Positions 1 to 9,053 of a DNA stretch of 64,000 nucleotides are shown piece by piece. The position numbers were made by a program, and so were the translations under genes. The stretch is from the NCBI GenBank assembly GCA_003584705.1, contig AP018536.1:3410001-3474000 (forward strand), read 5' to 3'. Source of the stretch: Lachnospiraceae bacterium GAM79. Lineage in GTDB: Bacteria > Bacillota > Clostridia > Lachnospirales > Lachnospiraceae. A model generated the notes under the pieces. It was not told the origin of the DNA, searched no databases, and saw only the letters and a program-made list of their open reading frames with translations. Each line of letters begins with the position of its first letter. Positions within the stretch are counted from its first letter, which is position 1.

Positions 1-1369
1 CCTTGAAGTAACCGTATTTCTCATACATGGATACCATCATATCCCACAGAGTCATGTTGTGCTTCTTGCAGTAAGCCGCCACTTCACACAGACACATAAC
101 TGCTACAACTGCATCCTTATCTCTTGCATGAGTACCTGCCAGACAGCCGTAGCTCTCTTCCAGACCGAATACATAATTGTTGCTGCCGGTCTGCTCGAAG
201 AACTTGATCTGCTCACCGATGAACTTGAAGCCGGTCAGTACTTCGATCAGCTTTACACCATAAGCTTCGGTGATGGGCTTGGTCATATTGGTGGTAACGA
301 TGGTGGTTACCAGTGCGGGATTCTCGGGCATAGTGCCGGTAGCAGTCTTCTCTCTCAGGATATATTCTGCGATCAGCATACCGGACATGTTACCGGTAAA
401 TGCCACATACTCGCCGGTCTTGGTATCCTTGGCATACACACCCAGACGGTCTGCATCGGGATCGGTTGCCAGAACGATGTCCGCATCCTTCTCCTTGGCC
501 AGACGCAGTGCGTATGTAAATGCCTTGGGATCCTCAGGGTTCGGGTAATCCAGTGTGGTGAAGTTTGGATCCGGATTCTCCTGTTCGGGAACTACATAGA
601 CGTGCTTAAATCCCAGCTCGGACAGGATACGTCTTACCGGCTTGTTACCGGTACCGCATAACGGAGTATATACGATCTTGATGTCATCAGCCATTTCCTG
701 AATAACATCGGGATGAATGATCTGCTTCTTCAGCTCAGCCATGTACTTGTCATCGATCTCTTTACCGATCACCTGATAGAGGCCTGCTTTTTCCGCATCT
801 TCTCTGCTCATGGTCTTCACGGTATGATAATCCTTGATGGCCTGTACTTCGGTGATGATGTCCTTATCAATAGGAGCGGTTACCTGTGCGCCGTCCTCCC
901 AGTATACTTTGTAGCCGTTGTACTCAGGAGGGTTGTGGCTTGCAGTCACTACGATACCTGCGGTACATCCCAGCGTACGAAGGGCAAAGGACAGTTCCGG
1001 GGTAGGTCTTAAAGATTCAAAAATGTATGCCTTGATGCCATTGGCTGCCAGACATCTTGCTGCCTCATCGGAAAACTCGGGAGACATGCGGCGGGAGTCA
1101 AATGCGATAGCCACACCCTTGCTCTGGGTGCCGCGCTTAATGATATAATTAGCAAGACCCTGAGTTGCCTTACGAACGGTATATACGTTCATGCGGTTGG
1201 TTCCTGCACCGATCACGCCACGTAAACCGCCGGTACCGAATTCCAGTTCCTTGTAAAAACGATCTTCCACTTCTGCCTCGTTGTTGCGGATTGCCAGAAG
1301 TTCATCCTTGGTCTTCTGGTCAAAATAATCATCATTCAACCAGAAATTCAGTTCGTCCATATAACTCAT
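1..1369 (-). CDS. Phosphoglucomutase/phosphomannomutase, 3' end cut by window edge
   Basis: Alpha-D-phosphohexomutase that interconverts hexose 6-phosphate and 1-phosphate in the cytoplasm; it would supply glucose 1-phosphate to RfbA or mannose 1-phosphate to ManC. About 456 residues are visible, against roughly 570 for Firmicute PgcA-type enzymes, so the C-terminal domain lies outside the window. Visible landmarks are the early motif FGTGGLRG (near residue 44), the phosphoserine loop TASHNPP (142-148), the metal loop DPDADR (302-308) and the sugar-binding GLEESYG (about 407). The ATG at 1367-1369 follows AGGAGGATAGGAAA, a good ribosome site. Reading stays open to base 1. It has its own promoter-like sequence upstream and may be transcribed apart from the glycan operon. 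Glucose versus mannose preference cannot be told from the sequence. Confidence 0.93.
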   Translation of the reverse strand, partial: MSYMDELNFWLNDDYFDQKTKDELLAIRNNEAEVEDRFYKELEFGTGGLRGVIGAGTNRMNVYTVRKATQGLANYIIKRGTQSKGVAIAFDSRRMSPEFSDEAARCLAANGIKAYIFESLRPTPELSFALRTLGCTAGIVVTASHNPPEYNGYKVYWEDGAQVTAPIDKDIITEVQAIKDYHTVKTMSREDAEKAGLYQVIGKEIDDKYMAELKKQIIHPDVIQEMADDIKIVYTPLCGTGNKPVRRILSELGFKHVYVVPEQENPDPNFTTLDYPNPEDPKAFTYALRLAKEKDADIVLATDPDADRLGVYAKDTKTGEYVAFTGNMSGMLIAEYILREKTATGTMPENPALVTTIVTTNMTKPITEAYGVKLIEVLTGFKFIGEQIKFFEQTGSNNYVFGLEESYGCLAGTHARDKDAVVAVMCLCEVAAYCKKHNMTLWDMMVSMYEKYGYFK

Positions 1370-1407
1370 TTTCCTATCCTCCTGTTTTATCGCTATCTTT
1401 ATCTTTC

Positions 1408-1458
1408 TTCAGTAAACGCTCTCCGCCATTATTCTACCATAGATTACCTTTACTGAAA
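1408..1458 (-). promoter_or_regulatory. Promoter of the phosphohexomutase gene, bracketed by an inverted repeat
   Basis: On the minus strand, TTTCAG (1458-1453), a 16-bp spacer and TAGAAT (1436-1431) form a sigma-A-like promoter; TGG directly before the -10 makes it an extended -10. A perfect 9-bp inverted repeat, TTCAGTAAA (plus 1408-1416) with TTTACTGAA (1449-1457), encloses the -10, and one arm overlaps the -35. This could be an operator, but no regulator is identified. Confidence 0.5.
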
Positions 1459-1466
1459 AGAGCAAT

Positions 1467-3533
1467 TTAACGTCCGCTAACCGGATCTCTCAGCGCATAG
1501 TCACTGCGATCCAGAGAGAAATTCGGGTTGTAATAGGGGTCTCCTGCTTCCAGCTCTGCCTTCCATTTTTCACGGAAATGCTCGGATTCTTTGTTGTAAC
1601 GCTCCGCCTTCTCTCCCTGATCATCCAGACCTCTGGAAATAGATTCATAATGATACAGTTCCGCAAAAGGGGTCCATACATTCAGCAGTCCCAGTTTGCG
1701 CAGTTTCAGGCAGAAATCCACGTCATTCAGAGAGATCACAAAGCTCTCGTCCAGTCCTCCCACCTGCTCATACAGACTCTTTTTCACCAACAGACATGCT
1801 CCGGTCACTGCCGTGGCATTCTGGGTATAACACAGGCGTCCCATGTAGCCGAGGTTCTGTACCGGAATACGATAATGGGTATGTCCTGCGGTGCGATGTG
1901 CCCCCAGTCCGATGACTACACCGGCATGCTGGATTGTCTTGTCCGCATAATACAGCTTTGCACCTACGGCACCCACATCTTCCCGCTGTGCATACATCAG
2001 CATCTCTTCCATCCAGTTGGCAGTGATCACTTCCGTATCATTGTTCAGCAAAAGGATATAATCTCCGGTGGCATAGGATACTCCCAGATTATTTACAGCA
2101 GAATAATTAAAGTCACCATGATAGGTCACCACAGAGATCCGGCCGTCCTCGCTGTGCAGAATCCCGCCGTCATGACCGCAGACGGTATGCAGCTTGCATC
2201 TCTCTGCGTAGGAATCATTGCCGGACAATGCCAGCAGCTGGGAATAGTAATCCCGGATTTCCGGTGTGGTGCTGTTGTTCTCCACCACGATGATCTCGTA
2301 GTTGCTCCAGGTGCTGTTCTTCTGAATAGAAGTAATACATCTCTTCAGATCTTCCACGTGATCCTTGTTGGCGATCACGATGGAGATCTTCGGATCTCCC
2401 AGAATCTGATAGCGGATCCGGAAAATTGTGGCACAGGCTCTGGTACTGGTGATCTGAAAATGTTTGAATCCATGCTTTTTCAGATGATCCGCCACGGCAC
2501 CCTTTGCCGCCTCGATGGCATAGGGCTTTGCGTCAATACTGGCGGCGGTACTGCCCGCATGGCTTCTCCAGTAATACATCAGTCTGGGCACATGTACGAT
2601 CTTTTGTGCTCTGTCCGTCAGACGCAGGATCATATCGTGGTCCTGCGCACCGTCAAAAGCCGTACGGAACAGTTCCTCGCCTTCCAGAAGTTTTCTGGAA
2701 AAGACGCTGAAATGACAGATATAATTGTTGGCCCGCAGATTATCCGGTGCATAATCCGGCTTAAAATGCATGGTCAGCATTTTATTAATATTGTCCTCCT
2801 GGAAGGTGGTCTCATCACAGTACAGATAATCCGCACCCTGTTCATTGATTTCCTTCACATAGGCATACAATACGGAAGGATGCAGAATGTCATCCTGATC
2901 GAACAGTCCGATATAGTCTCCGGTGGCCAGCTTGTAACACTCATTGGTGTTGTAGGAAATACCTCCGTTATGGTCCAGGTGCTTATATACAATACGGCCA
3001 TCTGATTTCGCCGCGTACTCCTTGCAGAGTTCTTCGATGTAAGCATGTTCCGCATCGGAACCGTCCGCCAGACACAGTTCCCAGTTCTGATAGGTCTGGT
3101 TCATGACGCAGTCCAGCATCTGTATCTGGAACTCTCTCTTGTTATTCCACAACGGCACGAGAATACTGATCTTCGGCATATAGGGGAATACCGTTTCTTC
3201 CTCATTCTTCCTCTGCTCCGCATCGGGAAAGCTTCCGGTACCGTAGGATTCCATCAGGCTCTTCTGGTGACTCTTGTTACGGATCTTCCGCAGAATATCT
3301 TTGGGACCACCGCAATGAGACAGCCGTTCCTTCTGTCTCTGGGCAAAATGGATCACACTTCTGGCAGGTCCTGTAGCCTTCCAGAATTTATTTTTCTTGA
3401 TTCGGTCCAGTTTGAACTGCAGATCTTCCTTCTCCGATTCGAGTACTACGATCTTGTCCGCCAGATCCGCACATTTTTCATGCTCTCTCTCGTAGGCTTC
3501 CTTATAATTGATCTCGGTGTTGCTCTCTGACAT
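1467..3533 (-). CDS. Tandem GT2 glycosyltransferase (two catalytic domains)
   Basis: Cytoplasmic glycosyltransferase of 688 residues, likely extending or branching the exported polymer from a nucleotide sugar. An N-terminal coiled-coil-like charged segment (about 1-70) is followed by two GT2 folds. The first starts at ISILVPLWNNK and carries the DXD-like loop FDQDDILHP; the second starts at ISIVIANKDH and carries LLLNNDTEVI, then AVTGACLLVKK and the acceptor-side LNDVDFCLKL, as in the rhamnosyltransferase-like GT2 group. The ATG at 3531-3533 is chosen because GGAGGAGA lies about 6 bases upstream; an ATG 24 bases further upstream has no such site. It is the last gene of the core operon, 51 bases after the next GT2. 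Two active-looking domains suggest two linkages made by one protein. The sugar specificity is unknown. Confidence 0.85.
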   Translation of the reverse strand: MSESNTEINYKEAYEREHEKCADLADKIVVLESEKEDLQFKLDRIKKNKFWKATGPARSVIHFAQRQKERLSHCGGPKDILRKIRNKSHQKSLMESYGTGSFPDAEQRKNEEETVFPYMPKISILVPLWNNKREFQIQMLDCVMNQTYQNWELCLADGSDAEHAYIEELCKEYAAKSDGRIVYKHLDHNGGISYNTNECYKLATGDYIGLFDQDDILHPSVLYAYVKEINEQGADYLYCDETTFQEDNINKMLTMHFKPDYAPDNLRANNYICHFSVFSRKLLEGEELFRTAFDGAQDHDMILRLTDRAQKIVHVPRLMYYWRSHAGSTAASIDAKPYAIEAAKGAVADHLKKHGFKHFQITSTRACATIFRIRYQILGDPKISIVIANKDHVEDLKRCITSIQKNSTWSNYEIIVVENNSTTPEIRDYYSQLLALSGNDSYAERCKLHTVCGHDGGILHSEDGRISVVTYHGDFNYSAVNNLGVSYATGDYILLLNNDTEVITANWMEEMLMYAQREDVGAVGAKLYYADKTIQHAGVVIGLGAHRTAGHTHYRIPVQNLGYMGRLCYTQNATAVTGACLLVKKSLYEQVGGLDESFVISLNDVDFCLKLRKLGLLNVWTPFAELYHYESISRGLDDQGEKAERYNKESEHFREKWKAELEAGDPYYNPNFSLDRSDYALRDPVSGR

Positions 3534-3584
3534 ATGTCTCCTCCGTGATGCTTTCACCGCATTTTAGCGGATCATGCATCTGTT

Positions 3585-5618
3585 TTATTCTTTTGCTGCC
3601 GGAAGCTCTACGGTCAGATATTTTCCCGTAGTATTCCAAAGTTTCAGCTTGCTGACACGGTTCACCACAAGAACAGCGATCGTATAGTTTCCCGCCGGCA
3701 GTTGTTCTCCTTCTCTGAGGACACAAAAGCCGCCCAATGCCACATTTTTCTGATCCGGAAGATTTTCCTCCAGTTCCTGTCGGTAGGCAGGCATCAACTG
3801 CATGGACCACACACCCTGTCCTTCTGTTTCCCCACAGGGAATCAGCAACAGATGTTTTTCATAGCATGCATTATCGTCTCCCAGAATTACACTGTATCCC
3901 TGGATCCGCTCCGGTCCCGCTGTCTCTACTCTGGCCATCAGGCAGTTATCCCTGCGGATCTTCTGTAATTCCTCTCCGCCAGGAAGTCCCCTTTTCCAGA
4001 AAGGCTCCTGTAAAACATTCCGATCTGTCAGATATGCCGGAACCACACGGCTGTCCAGTCCCTCCCGGTTCAGCCCCTTCGGGTAAAAAGGATCCTCTCC
4101 CCGGAACTGTGGATGCATCTGGTAGAGCAGTTCTCTCTCCTGTACCAGACGCTGCATTTTCTCAGGACTTTCATCGCTTCCCCGGCTGAGAGATTCATGA
4201 TGATATGCAAAGCGGTCGTTCCACACCACATTGTAGTATCCCATTTCCAGAAGCCGGAAGCCCAGTTCCACATCATTATAGGCTACCCGCAACACTTCCC
4301 GGAATCCTCCGGTCTCCCGGAACACCTCTGTCCGGATCAGGAGACAGGCTCCCGTCACGGCCACACAATCCTGTGTAAAACGGTTCCGTCCAAAATAGTA
4401 GCTTCTGTCATCCTCCATAAACTGTAGCTTATGCACCGGTCCCACCGGCAGATTGACAATGCCGTCATGCTGGATCTTCACGGAATCCGGATAATAAAGT
4501 TTCAGTCCCACACTGCCCACATAAGGCTGCAAGGCTCTGGACACCATTTTATCCAGCCAGTCATTCTCACATAATTCAATATCATCATTTAAGAACAGCA
4601 GCAGCTTGCCATCTGCCAGTTCTGCGCCACGATTACACATGGTGGAAAAATTGAACTCCGCAGGCTCATATACATACCGGATCGGTGTTCCGGCTGTCCG
4701 GATTTCTTCCACCAGCTGTTCTGTTTTTTTCCTGTTTTCCTCGTTACTTCCGTTATCTATCAGCAGGATTTCCACCGGAACACTGCCCTCCGGGCGTTGC
4801 GTCAGCGACCGCAGACATTTTCCCAGTACGGAAGGATTATCTTTGGAAGGAATGATCACAGAGACCCTAAGTTCTCTGGCGAACAGTTCTCTGGCTTCCT
4901 CTGCCGCTTTGGCCGCCAGTTCCACGGACAGTTTTGCGGATTCCGCTGCCGTCCGGTACTCTTCCCAGGGGTTCTGCTCATCTTCCGCTTTCTCCCGGCT
5001 GGTTTCTGCCGGTCCCTGCAGTCCGATTCCCGCAGTACCAAAAGTGCCGTGAAACAGCACTTCTTCCAGATGTCCAATGGTATGACAGCCTCTCTCAAAT
5101 CCACCGGCCGCCAGAAACAGCCGGTCCATCAGGGGACGGATCTCTTCCGCTTTCGAAAATACTATTTCCCTGCCGGTGCTCTCTCCTTCTGTCACAGCCC
5201 CGGGCTCCCCCAGTTTCTGCAACAGTCTGCTCCGCACTGCCACGACGCTTCCCACATAGAAGAAAGCCCGGTAGGTATCCGGAGCCCAGCAAGGCTTGAA
5301 CCATGGGATCATACGCTCTCCGTTCTCTGACAGCAGATCTTCATCTCCATAGACGATCTCTGCCTCCGGATGCTTCACAAAATACGCATTGATCCGCTCC
5401 ACAGCATTTTCCGCCAACTGTCCTTTCTGCTGCCTGTAGATCACGAATTCCGCAAGACCGACTCTTTCCCCGATCTCTGTGACCACTGTTTCCGCAATCT
5501 TTTTTTCCTGCTCCGCAGCCCATTGCGCGTAGGTCACCCGCAGCTTTGCCAGTTCTGCTTCATACTTTTTATCCTGTTGTCTGACAAGCATCTGCTTTAC
5601 TGACGTCCGAATGCTCAA
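3585..5618 (-). CDS. GT2 glycosyltransferase with one intact and one degenerate domain
   Basis: Cytoplasmic glycosyltransferase of 677 residues from the same operon as the tandem GT2 downstream. The C-terminal GT2 domain (about 250-530) is complete: VSVIIPSKDNPSVLGKCL, the DXD-like LLFLNDDIEL, AVTGACLLIRTEVF and AYNDVELGFRLLEMG. The N-terminal part (about 50-200) matches only the second half of a GT2 fold, beginning near HPEAEIVYGDEDLLSENG with no nucleotide-binding half before it, so it is probably not catalytic. Residues 560-677 form a C-terminal beta-rich tail unlike a GT. The start is TTG (5616-5618), chosen because AAGGAG lies 9-10 bases upstream and no ATG is near. It lies 13 bases after the methyltransferase-kinase gene, so the two are very likely co-translated. 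Confidence 0.82.
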   Translation of the reverse strand: MSIRTSVKQMLVRQQDKKYEAELAKLRVTYAQWAAEQEKKIAETVVTEIGERVGLAEFVIYRQQKGQLAENAVERINAYFVKHPEAEIVYGDEDLLSENGERMIPWFKPCWAPDTYRAFFYVGSVVAVRSRLLQKLGEPGAVTEGESTGREIVFSKAEEIRPLMDRLFLAAGGFERGCHTIGHLEEVLFHGTFGTAGIGLQGPAETSREKAEDEQNPWEEYRTAAESAKLSVELAAKAAEEARELFARELRVSVIIPSKDNPSVLGKCLRSLTQRPEGSVPVEILLIDNGSNEENRKKTEQLVEEIRTAGTPIRYVYEPAEFNFSTMCNRGAELADGKLLLFLNDDIELCENDWLDKMVSRALQPYVGSVGLKLYYPDSVKIQHDGIVNLPVGPVHKLQFMEDDRSYYFGRNRFTQDCVAVTGACLLIRTEVFRETGGFREVLRVAYNDVELGFRLLEMGYYNVVWNDRFAYHHESLSRGSDESPEKMQRLVQERELLYQMHPQFRGEDPFYPKGLNREGLDSRVVPAYLTDRNVLQEPFWKRGLPGGEELQKIRRDNCLMARVETAGPERIQGYSVILGDDNACYEKHLLLIPCGETEGQGVWSMQLMPAYRQELEENLPDQKNVALGGFCVLREGEQLPAGNYTIAVLVVNRVSKLKLWNTTGKYLTVELPAAKE

Positions 5619-5631
5619 GTTTCCTGTCTCC

Positions 5632-7704
5632 TTAGAAAAATTTTTTCACCGCTCCCGCCATGTCACTTGCCACAGCAAGGGGAATCTGCACGATCTCCAT
5701 TTTCACAGTCAGGATGTTCTCTGCCTTTCTGTCCAATGCATCCACCCGGATCGTCAGATTCGGATCCTCCGTGGGAAATACCACGCTGGGATGCTCCGCA
5801 CCGTCTGCGGACTTTAAGATTTTTCCATTGGTGGTAACGATCTTTTTGTCCTGCACAGGAACCGGCTGTCCGTTCATGGTAAGCTCCCGGATTTTACACA
5901 CGCAGGCGCACATGGCCGGATCCAGCCGTAAATAATGGACATTTCCATCGAAATTCACCGTAAATTCCGCCTGTTTTTCCTCTGCATAGACGTTCTCCGG
6001 GAAATAGGAATTTTCTTCGGAAAATCCCTGTCCCTTGTCCTCATAGATCTGTACCCTGAGTTCTCCCTCCGTCTGACGGAACCGTCCGATCCATTCCGTG
6101 GGCTTATAAATTTCGCCGCCTAAGAGATTGCGGATCTCACCCATGGACAATTTCTGTCCGGTCACATATTTCTGAAATTCCATCTCCTGCTCTCTGTACT
6201 GTCTGGCCTCGTTTTCCGTGATGCCCAGACGATCCAGAATACGATCCAGTTCCAGTGCATTACGTCTTTCATCTTCCAGTACATAACAGTATACAGCCCG
6301 GAAGGCCAGAGCTCTGGTCTCTATGGGACGGTCAAAAGTCCATTCATAATCAATCAGTGTCCAGTGGTCACCATCCACCAGAATATTGGCAAAGATCAGA
6401 TCAAAGTCCGCCACCGGCACATCCTCCCCGTAGCCCACTCTCTCCAGATATTCTGCGAACAGGTTGTGAAATTTCTCCACATCCTGTCTGTCCAGGCATT
6501 CGTCCATCAGTTCCGACAGCGGTCTGCCCGGCACGAACTCAAATTCCGCATAAGGTATGCCGTTCTCTTCTCCCAGATGGCAGACATTGACATCCAGACT
6601 GCTTCCCGCATACCGTTCCTTCAATTTTTCATAAGCCTCCGGCATATGACGCACATGGGCTTCCGCTTCTTTTGTCAGCGGATATTTTCGGACCGTCTTA
6701 CAGCCTTCCTTGTCCCGCAGGATCTCGGTGCGGATCCGGAAGCTTTCCGCACGGTCATTGGAATATCTGGCATATTTCAGATCCAGAGGTGCTCCGATCA
6801 CCGCCATATAGGAATTGGAAAAAACGGAAAACAATCCTTCCTCCACAATTCCGTCAAAAGCACTCTTCTCATCGAACAACAGCATTCTGTCCCGGTCAAA
6901 ATTCCGCAGATTGTTGGACAGCTCTCCACGTCCTGGAAGATAAGCATCGGAATAGACTGTGGTCATAAATTTATAATCGGGATACGGATAATAAAAACTG
7001 CGTTCTCCCACACCGCAGGCATCGAAAATGCGCTCCAGCTTTTTCCGGGAAAACGTGCGTACCACACCGCCCTCCGGATAATTTTCAATGCCGGAAAACC
7101 AGCTGCCCAGATGATCTTCCTTGCATCCGGCAAAATATTTCAATCCGTATTTGTTCTCAATGGCAATCACGATCCTGCCGTCCGGTGCCAGATGCTTCTG
7201 CAGGATCTTAAGGAAATCCTCGTAAGGCGTCTTGCCGCCTATGTAAGCCTGTCCGTACTCAAAAACACCGATCAGACAGATATAGTCATAGTCTGCGGGA
7301 AGTTCCGGTTCCACATCCGTGAAATTGCCCACATGGATCGTCACATTTTCACATTCGCTGTGGCGGTAGGCGTTGATCAGGCTGCGCTTCTTCGAGAGAT
7401 CCACACAGGTCACTTCCCCGGCTTTTCTTGCCAGTGCACCCGTGATGGCTCCGCATCCACTGCCCACTTCCAGCACTTTCTCTGTTTTCTGTATGGGAAG
7501 GAAATCCACGATATTTTCCCGGAGAGCAGACAAATGATACAGGATCGGCCAGCTCTTTCGCTCCGCAATGATCCTGTCATATTCCACCGTACTGTATTTT
7601 TTTACAATGTCTAAGATCTCGTCCTCCACACTGCCGTCGCAATAATAATCCTCGCCGGGATATTTATCCAGATTCAGTGTGATCTTCCCGATGGTCTCTG
7701 TCAT
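5632..7704 (-). CDS. Methyltransferase-kinase fusion, WbdD-like candidate chain terminator
   Basis: Protein of 690 residues with three parts. Residues about 45-240 are a class I SAM methyltransferase: motif I VLEVGSGCGAITG (77-89), VDLS (101-104) and GVFEYG (146-151). Residues about 320-520 look like a kinase/APH fold: VRKYPLTKEAEAH with candidate ATP lysine K340, hinge-like EFVPGRPLSEL, catalytic-loop-like DFDLIFAN (433-440, DxxxxN) and metal-loop-like IDYEW (451-455). The last 150 residues are beta-rich. WbdD, which caps E. coli O8/O9a antigen by methylation with or without phosphorylation, has this methyltransferase-kinase order (known for the family). Its gene sits 3 bases after the Wzt-type ATPase, whose C-terminal domain would read such a cap. 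The termination role is inference; the methyltransferase call is firm, the kinase call moderate. Confidence 0.72.
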   Translation of the reverse strand: MTETIGKITLNLDKYPGEDYYCDGSVEDEILDIVKKYSTVEYDRIIAERKSWPILYHLSALRENIVDFLPIQKTEKVLEVGSGCGAITGALARKAGEVTCVDLSKKRSLINAYRHSECENVTIHVGNFTDVEPELPADYDYICLIGVFEYGQAYIGGKTPYEDFLKILQKHLAPDGRIVIAIENKYGLKYFAGCKEDHLGSWFSGIENYPEGGVVRTFSRKKLERIFDACGVGERSFYYPYPDYKFMTTVYSDAYLPGRGELSNNLRNFDRDRMLLFDEKSAFDGIVEEGLFSVFSNSYMAVIGAPLDLKYARYSNDRAESFRIRTEILRDKEGCKTVRKYPLTKEAEAHVRHMPEAYEKLKERYAGSSLDVNVCHLGEENGIPYAEFEFVPGRPLSELMDECLDRQDVEKFHNLFAEYLERVGYGEDVPVADFDLIFANILVDGDHWTLIDYEWTFDRPIETRALAFRAVYCYVLEDERRNALELDRILDRLGITENEARQYREQEMEFQKYVTGQKLSMGEIRNLLGGEIYKPTEWIGRFRQTEGELRVQIYEDKGQGFSEENSYFPENVYAEEKQAEFTVNFDGNVHYLRLDPAMCACVCKIRELTMNGQPVPVQDKKIVTTNGKILKSADGAEHPSVVFPTEDPNLTIRVDALDRKAENILTVKMEIVQIPLAVASDMAGAVKKFF

Positions 7705-7707
7705 TCC

Positions 7708-9048
7708 TTACTTCTCCTCCGCATCCCATACTTTTGTTTCGGAATCCATATCATAATATCCTACGGTGTTCTTGTCCGATACCACCGTAATATTCAAGGC
7801 ATCATACAGTCTGTGATATACCTCGAAGGTATCCTGATTGTAGCCGGTCACTCCCAGAGACAGCAGATACTCACCACCCTGTAAGTTCATCTTCTGGGTA
7901 AAAGTCACATTTTTCACCTCTCCCGGCTCCACGCTGTCCAGAAAAGCCTTTTCAATCATGGTATTTGTACCGGTGATCTCCACACCGATGACGTTTTTTA
8001 CAGAAAATGCAAAAATGGGGGCCGGAATATGATCCATAAAACGAACCCGCATATGGATGGTAAACATACTGCCCTTCAGGATCGCATTGGTGGGAACCCC
8101 TCTGTCATCCGTAATGTAAAATTCCTCAATCTGTGCCTGCTTCGTACCGTATTCCAGGGCATTGGGATTCTGCCCCTTGGCCTCCATGGAAGCCTGGGAA
8201 GCATCGGTCCCCTTCTCATCTGCTTTTTGGGCAGCTGCTCTCTGCAGGTCTTCATCATCCAGCAGACTGGCAGTCTCTTCTCCCACACTCTCCGGGCCGT
8301 CATACTGTCCCACCAATACCCTCTTGTAGGTGTCGATCATAGCCTTGGGACTGCCTTCGCCCAGGATATTTCCCTGATTCAGCAGATATACACGGTCACA
8401 ATATTTGCTGATACTGCTCAGATCATGACTGACGAACACAATGGTCTTGCCCATCTTCTTGAATTCTTCGAATTTATGATAACATTTTGCCTGGAAAAAT
8501 ACGTCACCGACACTCAGAGCCTCATCCACGATCAGGATCTCCGGCTCGATATTGATGGCCACCGCAAAGGCCAGCCGGACGAACATACCGCTGGAATAAG
8601 TCTTCACCGGCTGATAGACGTAATCTCCGATATCCGCAAAACTTAAGATCTCCGGAAGCTTTGCCTCGATCTCCTTCTCGGAAAATCCCATCATCGTCCC
8701 GTTCAGATACACATTTTCAATGCCGTTATATTCCATATTGAATCCGGCACCCAGCTCCAGCAGAGCGGAAATACGGCCATTTACCAGCACTCTTCCCGAA
8801 GTGGGATTCAATACACCGGTGATGATCTTCAGGATCGTGGATTTACCGGAACCGTTGGTACCGATAATACCCACCGTTTCTCCCTGATAGATCTTCATGT
8901 CCACACCCTTCAGGGCATAGTGAAGCTTATGCTTCGTCTTTTTTCCGAAGCCGAAAGCCTCCTTCATCCGATCTGAGGGCTTATCATATAGTTTATAGAT
9001 CTTCTGGACATTATCGACTTCAATGGCCAGCTTTTTCTTTTCCTGCAT
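7708..9048 (-). CDS. ABC transporter ATPase with Wzt-like C-terminal domain
   Basis: Nucleotide-binding subunit of a polysaccharide exporter (Wzt/TagH/RfbB family) working with the permease at 10733-11725. Walker A is GTNGSGKST (about 63-71), the signature is YSSGMFVRLAFA (about 151), Walker B is ILIVDEALSVGD (about 171) and the H-loop is FVSHD (about 205). Beyond the usual 240-residue core lie an Ala/Glu-rich linker (about 240-300) and a beta domain (about 310-440; segments TIHMRVRFMDH and GGEYLLSLGVTG) that resembles the Wzt glycan-binding domain. The ATG at 9046-9048 is used; a TTG directly before it is also possible, because GAGG is 7 bases from TTG and 10 from ATG. It lies 5 bases downstream of the polytopic gene and 3 bases upstream of the methyltransferase-kinase gene. 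Confidence 0.9.
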   Translation of the reverse strand: MQEKKKLAIEVDNVQKIYKLYDKPSDRMKEAFGFGKKTKHKLHYALKGVDMKIYQGETVGIIGTNGSGKSTILKIITGVLNPTSGRVLVNGRISALLELGAGFNMEYNGIENVYLNGTMMGFSEKEIEAKLPEILSFADIGDYVYQPVKTYSSGMFVRLAFAVAINIEPEILIVDEALSVGDVFFQAKCYHKFEEFKKMGKTIVFVSHDLSSISKYCDRVYLLNQGNILGEGSPKAMIDTYKRVLVGQYDGPESVGEETASLLDDEDLQRAAAQKADEKGTDASQASMEAKGQNPNALEYGTKQAQIEEFYITDDRGVPTNAILKGSMFTIHMRVRFMDHIPAPIFAFSVKNVIGVEITGTNTMIEKAFLDSVEPGEVKNVTFTQKMNLQGGEYLLSLGVTGYNQDTFEVYHRLYDALNITVVSDKNTVGYYDMDSETKVWDAEEK

Positions 9049-9053
9049 CAATT

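Noticed and set aside
1578..3005. Long + strand open frame opposite the tandem GT2 gene
   Set aside because: Antisense shadow; the minus frame has full GT2 motifs in both domains.
6364..7614. Long + strand open frame opposite the methyltransferase-kinase
   Set aside because: Antisense shadow without any recognisable motif.
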